Assembly: GCA_030833315.1 (NCBI GenBank)
Contig: JAURHM010000019.1
Span: forward strand, 1-50,899
Direction of reading: 5' to 3'
DNA length: 50,899 nucleotides
DNA from: Burkholderiales bacterium
GTDB taxonomy: Bacteria > Pseudomonadota > Gammaproteobacteria > Burkholderiales > SG8-41
A model generated the notes under the pieces. The model saw only the letters and a list, made by a program, of their open reading frames with translations, did no database searches and was not told the origin of the DNA. The position numbers were made by a program, and so were the translations under genes. Below are positions 32,810 through 39,388 of the stretch, one piece after another (the stretch's first letter is position 1; every line of letters starts with the position of its first letter).

Positions 32810-32824
32810 GTCTTGATCCGTTCC

Positions 32825-34237
32825 TTAGTGGCCGGCTTCCGCGGCGGGCGCGGCGGCGCGCAGGCTGCCGCCCGTTGCCGAAATGGCACCCGGCGACTTG
32901 CCGTTGATCGTGAACTGAAGGCTGGTGTCGGCAAGCCAGAAGTCGCGTTGCGCTTCGATGGCGTTGATGACCGCGCCGACCTGCTGGCGGGATTCCGCGA
33001 GCAGTTCAAATACGCTCATCAGCATGCCGTTGTAGCGCAGCAGCGTTTCTTCGCTGATGCGTGTGCGCAACGGTACTATTTCGTCGCGGTAGTGTCTGGC
33101 CAGGTCGTAGCTGCTGCGCCATGCGCCGTAGGCTTCTCGCACTTCCGAGCGGGCGCGTATGGCGAGGTCTGCCGCGTGGTTGACCGCCTGCCGGTGGGTG
33201 TTTTCCGCCCGAGCCAGTTTTGCCGAGCCGGAATCGAAGATCGGCAGCCGCAGTTCGATTTCGTAACCGGTTTTGCGCGGTTGGCCGCTTTCGCTGTTGC
33301 GGATGTATTTTGCTTCGAGCACGCTGAAATACCCGGTGGCCTTGGTCAGTCCCAGCGAGTTGGCGATGTTTTCGGCATGACGTGCCGCTTCCTGCACATC
33401 AAGCCGCTGCTGCATGGCTTGTCTTTCGATGTCGGCCATGTCGCGCAGCGATGGCGGAAGATCGGGCAGGCGCTCCGGCAGATTGAATGCAATGTCGTTA
33501 CCCCACAGCCCGAGAAGCCGGATCAGCCGCTCGCGTTCAGCCAGCGCCCCCTGGCGGGCGCGTGCCAGTTGTGCGGCGGCATCGGCATAAAACGCCTGTT
33601 CCCGCGCCTGATCGAGTTTGCTGAAATTGCCGGCCTTGACCATGCGCCTTGCCAGTTCGGATGCTGCCTCGGCGGCGCTTTTGACCTGTTCGGCATAGGC
33701 CGCTGATTGTTGTGCAGCGACTGCGCTGATCCATGCGCGACGGGTGTCAGCAGCGACCTGCAGAATGCTGGCTGCCATGCGGCTCTGTGCGAGTTCGAAA
33801 CGCTCGCGTTCCAGTTGCGTTCGGAGCGGCATCGTCAGTAAACCCAGCAAGTCGAAAATGAAGGCGCGTTCATATTCGATATCATCCGCGCGATGCGTAC
33901 GGCCAAACGAGAAGCCCGGATTGCGCAGGCGTCCGGCCTGCACGAGGTCGGATTCGGCGATGCCCAGTTCGGCGTATGCGGACTGCAGTCCGCGGTTGTT
34001 GAGCAGTGCAATCTGTACCGCGTTGTCGGCGGTCAGCGGTTGCGCCAGCAGGGCACGTACCTGATCGCCAGCTCGCGTGGCGTCATCTTTATTTTTGATC
34101 CATGGCGCCTGCTGTGTGATTCCGCGTTTGCTGAGGGCGTCATTAACCTGACGCGTGCCGCCGTCTTCGGAAAAGGTGGCGCAGCCGCCAAGCAGGAATA
34201 CGACGAAGGCGGCCATGAAAGATTGGGCGTTATTCAT
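32825..34237 (-). CDS. TolC-family outer-membrane lipoprotein of the copper locus
   Basis: A 470-residue TolC-family protein with a lipobox Leu-Leu-Gly-Gly-Cys at residue 19 and two helical-barrel repeats (for example Asn-Asn-Arg-Gly-Leu-Gln-Ser-Ala-Tyr-Ala-Glu-Leu-Gly-Ile and Ala-Asn-Ser-Leu-Gly-Leu-Thr). It is a second TolC-like channel in the same operon as CusC and has no dedicated pump next to it; it may serve copper export or be paired with the multicopper oxidase, as in similar loci. Its start overlaps the stop of the upstream small gene by four bases. The C-terminal tail is Ala-rich and ends Glu-Ala-Gly-His. Confidence 0.83.
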   Translation of the reverse strand: MNNAQSFMAAFVVFLLGGCATFSEDGGTRQVNDALSKRGITQQAPWIKNKDDATRAGDQVRALLAQPLTADNAVQIALLNNRGLQSAYAELGIAESDLVQAGRLRNPGFSFGRTHRADDIEYERAFIFDLLGLLTMPLRTQLERERFELAQSRMAASILQVAADTRRAWISAVAAQQSAAYAEQVKSAAEAASELARRMVKAGNFSKLDQAREQAFYADAAAQLARARQGALAERERLIRLLGLWGNDIAFNLPERLPDLPPSLRDMADIERQAMQQRLDVQEAARHAENIANSLGLTKATGYFSVLEAKYIRNSESGQPRKTGYEIELRLPIFDSGSAKLARAENTHRQAVNHAADLAIRARSEVREAYGAWRSSYDLARHYRDEIVPLRTRISEETLLRYNGMLMSVFELLAESRQQVGAVINAIEAQRDFWLADTSLQFTINGKSPGAISATGGSLRAAAPAAEAGH

Positions 34238-34530
34238 TTTGCCACCCCCGGCTTAGTCGACGGTGCCGGTTTGACGCCATGTCCGGCATGAGCGCCGCCG
34301 AACATGCCCAAGTGGCCGCCTGCGCGGGCGACTTCGTCGTTGATTTCTCGCCAGGGCGCGAGCGCATCATCACGCAAGGGCTGATAGCCGGTAAAAGCCG
34401 AGACATAGGCTGGCGCCGGTACCTTGGCCTGCGGATCCGCCGGCCCGGCAAGGACGGATTGTTGCGCCCACGCTGGCGGCAACCAGAATGCCGCACAGGC
34501 GCAGCACAGGACTGCGAGTTTCAACTGCAT
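34234..34530 (-). CDS. Small exported His/Gly-rich protein of copper loci
   Basis: The product has 98 residues: a signal peptide (Met-Gln-Leu-Lys then a hydrophobic core to Ala-Trp-Ala), a middle part with Phe-Thr-Gly-Tyr-Gln-Pro-Leu and Trp-Arg-Glu-Ile-Asn-Asp-Glu-Val, and a tail Gly-Gly-His-Leu-Gly-Met-Phe-Gly-Gly-Ala-His-Ala-Gly-His-Gly. Small proteins of this shape recur beside TolC-type genes in copper and silver clusters; their function is not known to me. The tail could bind copper. ATG 34528-34530 is preferred for its GGGGAT site; two longer in-frame starts give no better signal. It overlaps the next gene by four bases. Confidence 0.68.
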   Translation of the reverse strand: MQLKLAVLCCACAAFWLPPAWAQQSVLAGPADPQAKVPAPAYVSAFTGYQPLRDDALAPWREINDEVARAGGHLGMFGGAHAGHGVKPAPSTKPGVAK

Positions 34531-34612
34531 ATTGATCCCCATTGCATCAAGCGGGCAAAAAAGCACCCAAGGTGGCGCAATCGCGTGATGCGCCATTACA
34601 GACTACAGGGGA

Positions 34613-34993
34613 TCAGGCCCGGGGCGGGCGCTGGGGTAGATCGGGAATGAACAGCGTGTTGAGGTGTGATATTCGCGCCGTGATGACGCGCGGGGTTTCC
34701 GGTTCCAGAGGCAGTATTAACGATGCGGCGCCGGTAAACACTTGGTGACAGCAGGAGTGGCCATCAAATTTATTGCCGTTGCCGCTGTTCCCTTGCTGAT
34801 GATCACTACAGGGCAAGGACAAGTGTTCGCTGGAGTCGGTCTTGGCCTGTTGGTGGGCGTGACTGTCATGCGAATGCGCAATGGCTGGCGCATGCCCGTC
34901 GGTGCAGGGCATGAGCGGCGCGAACGCTGCCACCGCCTGAAGGGGCATGGTCAGCATCAGTAGCAATACAGCGAATTGGCGCAGCAGTTGCAT
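34613..34993 (-). CDS. Small exported Cys/His-rich protein, unknown
   Basis: A 126-residue protein with a signal peptide (residues 1-22), a Pro-Cys-Thr-Asp-Gly-His motif, a His-rich stretch (His-Ser-His-Asp-Ser-His-Ala-His), then Pro-Cys-Ser-Asp-His and His-Ser-Cys-Cys-His, and a Pro-rich C-terminus. The spacing of Cys and His resembles small exported metal-binding proteins of copper loci (DUF2946-like), but I cannot assign the family firmly. The ribosome-binding site is weak. It lies 82 bases before the gene above and 50 bases after the methyltransferase fusion gene on the same strand, so it probably belongs to the copper operon. Confidence 0.6.
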   Translation of the reverse strand: MQLLRQFAVLLLMLTMPLQAVAAFAPLMPCTDGHAPAIAHSHDSHAHQQAKTDSSEHLSLPCSDHQQGNSGNGNKFDGHSCCHQVFTGAASLILPLEPETPRVITARISHLNTLFIPDLPQRPPRA

Positions 34994-35043
34994 GCTTCAA
35001 AGTGTATGCGTATTCCCCGGGGTCTGCAACGCAGCCGGCCGGT

Positions 35044-36246
35044 TTATGGCCGGGGTTGGAACACCAGGAAATACTGATTGGGCAGAAATGCGTGTTCTTC
35101 GCCCAGCACATATCCGGCCCGCTGCAATTCGGCCTTGACCTGTTCCGGCGCAATGCGTGCGGCTTTTGGCGGACCTTCGGGCGAATCCAGGAGGAAATCA
35201 ATCACCGCGAGGCGGCCGCCGGGTTTCAGCGATTTCTGCAACTGGTGGAAATACTGCTCGCGGTTGTCGATGTGGTGATAGACATCGACGAGGATTACCA
35301 GATCGGCCTGCTCCGGCAGCATCGGGCTGCCCGGTTTGGCCTGCACTGCGCGGAGATTGTTGAGACCGGCGCGTTTTGCGCGGTCGGTCAGGTACTTGAC
35401 CATGTCGGGTTCGGTATCGAGTCCGTAGACCCTGCCCTTCGGCACCATGTGCGCGAGCCGAACTGAAAAATAACCCGTGCCTGAGCCGATGTCGGCAACT
35501 ACGGCATCCGGTTTCAGTTTCAGCGCCTGGATTACCTCGTGCGGCTTTTGCCAGGCATCACGTTTCGGGTTGTCGAATACTTTGGCCCACTGCTCTGCGC
35601 CGCTGAAACTGTGGTCATGGGTGTGCGGCGTCTGCGAAGCGGCAATGGCCGGTTTCCCGGTTTGCGCCGTGCGTTGCATTGCGCCGCGCGGGCCGTCCGG
35701 GCCCATCGCCATGCGGGCATTCATGCCGCGGTGAAAGGCCGTCGGGCCTTCCTGCACCAGTTCCGTGACTTCATTGGCGTGTGCCTGCAGGGCAGCCGCC
35801 ACTTTGGCGTCGCCGGTGGTGCGGGTGACGATGACGCCCTTGTCAGTCATCTCCACCGCGGACTTGATCTTGTCGGCGTTGTCGAAAATCACCGGCAGCG
35901 TGGTGCTGAACAGGTTGAATTCCCTGCCGTCCTTGAGCCGGCCCGACATGCTGGCGACATGCGCCTTGATGGCTTGTGCCACGGCCGGATCGTCAGACTC
36001 GGTGACGGTTCTGATGCCATCAGGCAGATGGGTCACGCTACGCTTGATTCTGGTGTTGGTATGCACGAGGTCCATCACCAGTCCCATGTCCGCGGCAGAG
36101 CCGGCGTCCTGCTGGGTCAGCATACCCACCGGACCTCTCATCATGCCGCCGCCCATGCCGTGGTGCATGCCGTAGGGCTGCGCAAAAGCTGAAAAGTTGG
36201 CGGTTGCCAGCAGCGTGGCGATGATGATCGGAACGGCGCATTTCAT
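35044..36246 (-). CDS. Exported fusion: Met/His-rich domain plus class I SAM-dependent methyltransferase
   Basis: The 400-residue protein begins with a clear signal peptide (residues 1-23, cleavage near Ala-Phe-Ala) and a Met/His-rich segment (Met27-His-His-Gly-Met-Gly-Gly-Gly-Met-Met). A domain of about 130 residues that I cannot name follows, then a Met/Gln-rich linker with His-Thr-His-Asp-His. The C-terminal part is a class I methyltransferase fold with motif I Ala-Asp-Ile-Gly-Ser-Gly-Thr-Gly at 251-258 and an acidic Asp-Thr-Glu-Pro at the end of strand 2. GGGAGAAC precedes the ATG. Export of an S-adenosylmethionine enzyme is odd because the periplasm is not known to hold that cofactor. 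It heads the intact part of the copper operon. Confidence 0.8.
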   Translation of the reverse strand: MKCAVPIIIATLLATANFSAFAQPYGMHHGMGGGMMRGPVGMLTQQDAGSAADMGLVMDLVHTNTRIKRSVTHLPDGIRTVTESDDPAVAQAIKAHVASMSGRLKDGREFNLFSTTLPVIFDNADKIKSAVEMTDKGVIVTRTTGDAKVAAALQAHANEVTELVQEGPTAFHRGMNARMAMGPDGPRGAMQRTAQTGKPAIAASQTPHTHDHSFSGAEQWAKVFDNPKRDAWQKPHEVIQALKLKPDAVVADIGSGTGYFSVRLAHMVPKGRVYGLDTEPDMVKYLTDRAKRAGLNNLRAVQAKPGSPMLPEQADLVILVDVYHHIDNREQYFHQLQKSLKPGGRLAVIDFLLDSPEGPPKAARIAPEQVKAELQRAGYVLGEEHAFLPNQYFLVFQPRP

Positions 36247-36290
36247 GGTGTTCTCCCGGCGTTATCGGCTGCGTTAGATGCAATTGGAAC

Positions 36291-36310
36291 GGGGCGGATT
36301 GTACCGCCCC
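36291..36310. promoter_or_regulatory. Hairpin between small copper-locus gene and methyltransferase fusion gene
   Basis: GGGGCGG (36291-36297) pairs with CCGCCCC (36304-36310) around a six-base loop. There is no T-run on either side, so it is more likely an attenuating or mRNA-protecting hairpin than a terminator. Confidence 0.45.
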
Positions 36311-36327
36311 ATATTACGACTGCCGGA

Positions 36328-36528
36328 TCAGTTGGTTTGCGTGCCCGGCGCCGCGTTCGGGCCAGTGCCGTGACCCTGATGATTGCAGTGCTCCGGCATT
36401 GTGATGCCTTTTTCCGTTGTGCGCTTCTGCATCTCGGCGTGGTTGGCCTGCGCGATCTGCTGGCGCTCTTCCGGCGACTGGACGTTGCGCATCCTGTCGC
36501 GCATCGCAGTACGCTCATCCGGGGTCAT
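36328..36528 (-). pseudogene. Small copper-locus protein gene, probably 5'-truncated
   Basis: The frame gives Leu-Met-Thr-Pro-Asp-Glu-Arg-Thr-Ala-Met-Arg-Asp-Arg-Met, a helical Gln/Glu/Arg-rich stretch, Gln-Lys-Arg-Thr-Thr-Glu-Lys-Gly-Ile-Thr-Met-Pro-Glu and a His/Gly tail. This matches the C-terminal part of small exported proteins found in metal loci, which normally begin with a signal peptide. Here the only Met, at 36528, falls inside the conserved Leu-Met-Thr-Pro motif and has no ribosome-binding site. The frame stays open upstream to about 36650 without a start, running into antisense of a kinase fragment. I infer that the 5' end was lost in a rearrangement; a 66-residue cytoplasmic product is possible. 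Confidence 0.55.
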
Positions 36529-36559
36529 CAGTTGCTGGCCCGCTTGCGGGGTGTTGCCC

Positions 36560-36962
36560 TGGGCTTTCGCGCCGTCGCAGCCCTGACCGCCGATCTGCGC
36601 GAGACCGGCGGCATGGTCACGATCGAGGGGCGGGCCGCGGGCCGCAGTTGCTCAAACGCTGCCTCGCCAATCTGCTGGAAAACGCCATCAAGTACGGCAC
36701 CAGCGCAAAAGTGGTTGTTGAGGACCATGCCGACCGCTTGCAGATCAGCATTCTTGATCAGGGCCCGGGTTTGCCGGTTTACCAACTGAGCCGGGTGTTC
36801 GAACCTTTTTACCGGGTTGAGGGTTCACGCAACCGCGATACGGGCGGCACCGGACTCGGGCTGGCGATTGCGAAGAACGTGGCTGAACTGCATGGCGGTC
36901 GTATTGAGCTGCGTAATCGGCCGGAGGGCGCTTTGGCTGTGATTCTGGTCCTGCCCTGTTGA
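36560..36962 (+). pseudogene. Truncated sensor histidine kinase (ATPase domain only)
   Basis: From about 36650 to TGA 36960-36962 the frame reads Pro-Gln-Leu-Leu-Lys-Arg-Cys-Leu-Ala-Asn-Leu-Leu-Glu-Asn-Ala-Ile-Lys-Tyr-Gly (N box). Asp-Gln-Gly-Pro-Gly-Leu, a Phe-Glu-Pro-Phe-Tyr-Arg F box, and Gly-Gly-Thr-Gly-Leu-Gly-Leu-Ala-Ile (G2 box) follow. Just upstream, in another frame, lies Leu-Thr-Ala-Asp-Leu-Arg-Glu-Thr-Gly-Gly-Met-Val-Thr-Ile-Glu-Gly, so a frameshift falls near 36635-36650. The sensor, membrane helices and phospho-accepting His are gone, and no response regulator adjoins. Homology stops near 36560, where the oppositely directed truncated copper gene begins. Confidence 0.8.
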
Positions 36963-37003
36963 AGATTCCGGGTCGACCTGCCGGCTTCCGCCCCGAGTTG
37001 TTG

Positions 37004-37327
37004 CTAGCGGGCCCCGAATTTCCTGATCATGGATTCGCGCTCCTGATAGTGCTTCTGTCGCAGAGTTCGAAGTTCGCGATCAAACTTGTCTTCAAGATTG
37101 CGCAGTTCGGCGAGATGACGGTCTTCAAGTTTACGCAGATCCGCTTTCTCCTCAGGCTTCAGAATGAGGTCGCGGCGGCTGTATGAAATACCTCCCCAGT
37201 TGCCTACGTCGCTGCTGGCTTCTGCGGGTGGTGCCGGCGGGGTTTTGGACTGTTGTGACGATGCGTCGGTGGAGGTGGCTGTCAGCGTGACCAGGCATGC
37301 GAGCATCGCGACTGTTCCATTTCTCAT
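37004..37327 (-). CDS. Small exported helical protein at the end of the molybdo-enzyme operon
   Basis: This 107-residue product is not recognised. It has a signal peptide (cleavage near Thr-Asp-Ala at residue 22), a Pro-rich linker, Trp-Gly-Gly-Ile-Ser-Tyr, and then a long, highly charged helix (about residues 55-105, Glu-Glu-Lys-Ala-Asp-Leu-Arg-Lys-Leu...) likely to form a coiled coil. AAGGAGTG precedes the ATG. It follows the NrfD-like gene by 57 bases on the same strand and is probably co-transcribed. Confidence 0.6.
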   Translation of the reverse strand: MRNGTVAMLACLVTLTATSTDASSQQSKTPPAPPAEASSDVGNWGGISYSRRDLILKPEEKADLRKLEDRHLAELRNLEDKFDRELRTLRQKHYQERESMIRKFGAR

Positions 37328-37384
37328 TAATCACTCCTTGGATTTCCGGGTGGGCCGGCGCCCACCCCGCATGTTCTATCGGAT

Positions 37385-38575
37385 TCAGTGCGCGTCTGCC
37401 GGTGCACGATGGTCGGCGAGGTTGAACAGCCAGTTGCCCGCGCCGTACAGCATGAATACGATGCCGAAGCCCGCCGGGATCAACAGCCATTCCGTGAAGG
37501 ACGGGTTGTATTCCACGTAACCTGCCCAATAACCTTTAAACAGCGGTACTTCCTGCCCCATGATCAGCAGGTGCAGGCGTGCGGCAAAAATGCCGACCAT
37601 GAACAGCAGTGCCGAGATCATCTGGATTGTCACGTTGGCGCGCCGTTCCCGGCTGCTCATCAATGCCAGCGGGATGATGAAGCCTACCCAGACCTCGATA
37701 TGGAACATGACGGATCCTAGAGACCTCCAGTGTGCTTCCATACCCTCGAAATTGCTCCACAGGCCGGTGACGATCTGACCGAAGCGGGTCACCACAACGG
37801 CCAGCAGTGTGACGAAGAAAAGCCGCGGCAGTACGTCGTCGAACAGCTTGCGGACATTTTCCGGCGTGCCATTGACCCGGCGCACCAGGCTGGTGAAAAA
37901 GACGATGAATGCGACCGCCGTCATGAATCCGGTCAGGATGAAATACATCGGCATTACGGGGCTGTACCACGCCGGACGCATCGCCATCATGCCGAATGCA
38001 AGGCCAAGAGTACCGGAGGCGAAGATGCAGATCACGAAGGACCCGACTGAGATCAGATGCGTGCGTTTGCTGTGCCATTCGCCGGTATGCAGCAGGTAGA
38101 ACTTGATGCAAAGCAGGGCCAGGTCAATCGAATAGAAATTACCCATCCACCACATCGGCGACTTGTACTGCGCGGATATCGGTATCGCCCAGAGCAGCCT
38201 GAACGGGTTGCCCAATTCCAGTGCCAGCAGGGTGAAGCCGGCGACCAGCGTGATGATCGACAGCCAGATGCAGCGTTTTGCTACCGGGTAGAAAGTCTTC
38301 AGGCCGAAAACCGTGTCCAGTGAAGAGATGATTGACAGACCCGACGAGGCAAGCAGGAAAAACATGTAAAAGGCGATCGGCGCACCCCACGGAAAATCGC
38401 TGGAGGTGTTGTAAGCCGCATGGCCCTTTGTAAACAGCATGAACAGAACGATGGACAGGCTGACGCCGGCAACAACTGCGCCGCCGATCATCATCAGGGC
38501 TGACATGCCGTCGGGTTTGGAATGCAGGTCAAACAGCGGCCGGCCGTCGGGGGTTCGCAGGGCAAGAATGTTCAT
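37385..38575 (-). CDS. NrfD/PsrC-family membrane subunit of a molybdopterin oxidoreductase
   Basis: This 396-residue integral membrane protein has about nine or ten hydrophobic helices and belongs to the NrfD/PsrC polysulfide-reductase family. Recognisable parts are Tyr-Met-Phe-Phe-Leu-Leu-Ala-Ser-Ser-Gly in the second helix, Trp-Ala-Ile-Pro-Ile-Ser...Ser-Pro-Met-Trp-Trp-Met-Gly, and Glu-Val-Trp-Val-Gly-Phe-Ile-Ile-Pro near the fourth-last helix. It should anchor the complex and exchange electrons with the quinone pool. GGGAG precedes the ATG; it lies 12 bases after the iron-sulfur subunit gene. Confidence 0.87.
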   Translation of the reverse strand: MNILALRTPDGRPLFDLHSKPDGMSALMMIGGAVVAGVSLSIVLFMLFTKGHAAYNTSSDFPWGAPIAFYMFFLLASSGLSIISSLDTVFGLKTFYPVAKRCIWLSIITLVAGFTLLALELGNPFRLLWAIPISAQYKSPMWWMGNFYSIDLALLCIKFYLLHTGEWHSKRTHLISVGSFVICIFASGTLGLAFGMMAMRPAWYSPVMPMYFILTGFMTAVAFIVFFTSLVRRVNGTPENVRKLFDDVLPRLFFVTLLAVVVTRFGQIVTGLWSNFEGMEAHWRSLGSVMFHIEVWVGFIIPLALMSSRERRANVTIQMISALLFMVGIFAARLHLLIMGQEVPLFKGYWAGYVEYNPSFTEWLLIPAGFGIVFMLYGAGNWLFNLADHRAPADAH

Positions 38576-38587
38576 GATGGTTCTCCC

Positions 38588-39349
38588 TTAGACTTTTCTC
38601 GTGCGGGTCGACCGCGTTTCCGGAATGGATGCCGCTTCGCCAGCCAGGTAATAGACCTGCGGGCGGTTGCCCGTGTGGTCCTGCAAGCGGACGCCGCATT
38701 TTTCGGCGATCAGTTGCCTGACGTAGCTTTTCGGATTGTCGAGGTCGCCGAAGTAACGCGCAGTGGGTGCGCAGGTGACCACGCAGGCCGGTGTGAACTC
38801 CCGTGTTTTGGGATCGTTCGGATCGAGATCCGGGGTTCCCTGGGGCGCTTTGCTGACACGGTGGTAGCAGAACGTGCATTTGGAGACCACGTTCCTGGGT
38901 TGTATCCCGACGCCGTGCTTCGGGTCATTCATGTGTTCGGGCATGGCCCACGGCGGATCCCAGACCTTGCCGTCCTTGCTTGGCCACACCTCGCGCACGT
39001 CCGGTAGCGTCTTCTGTTTCTCCTCGGCGTAGAACCTCACGCCATAGGGGCAGGCGATCATGCAGTATTTGCAACCGATGCAGAGATCCCAGTTGATCAG
39101 GACGAAACCGTCCTTGTCCTTGTAGGTCGCCTTGGTCGGGCAGACATCCACGCATGACGCATTCTCGCAATGCATGCACGGTCTCGGCAGCCAGGTCAGC
39201 TTGCCGCTGGGATATTCCCCCTCGTTGTAGAACAGGACATCCTGCCAGTTCTCCCCGGGCAGTCTTGAGTTCTCCATCGAGCAGGCTGTGGTGCAGGCCT
39301 GACAGCCAGTGCACTTTTCCAGATCAATTACCATTCCCCATCGGGCCAT
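38588..39349 (-). CDS. Four-cluster 4Fe-4S electron-transfer subunit (DmsB/PsrB type)
   Basis: A 253-residue ferredoxin subunit with four Cys clusters in the DmsB/PsrB order. They are Cys-Thr-Gly-Cys-Gln-Ala-Cys near residue 15, Cys-Met-His-Cys-Glu-Asn-Ala-Ser-Cys-Val-Asp-Val-Cys-Pro near 58, Cys-Ile-Gly-Cys-Lys-Tyr-Cys-Met-Ile-Ala-Cys-Pro near 90, and a split Cys-Thr-Phe-Cys ... Cys-Val-Val-Thr-Cys pair. It has no signal peptide and should travel with the Tat-exported catalytic subunit. It carries electrons between the NrfD subunit and the molybdenum site. AGGAG precedes the ATG; it is 39 bases after the catalytic gene. Confidence 0.92.
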   Translation of the reverse strand: MARWGMVIDLEKCTGCQACTTACSMENSRLPGENWQDVLFYNEGEYPSGKLTWLPRPCMHCENASCVDVCPTKATYKDKDGFVLINWDLCIGCKYCMIACPYGVRFYAEEKQKTLPDVREVWPSKDGKVWDPPWAMPEHMNDPKHGVGIQPRNVVSKCTFCYHRVSKAPQGTPDLDPNDPKTREFTPACVVTCAPTARYFGDLDNPKSYVRQLIAEKCGVRLQDHTGNRPQVYYLAGEAASIPETRSTRTRKV

Positions 39350-39388
39350 GGCTATTCTCCTTTTTCCATTCGGTGCATATGTTGCGGA

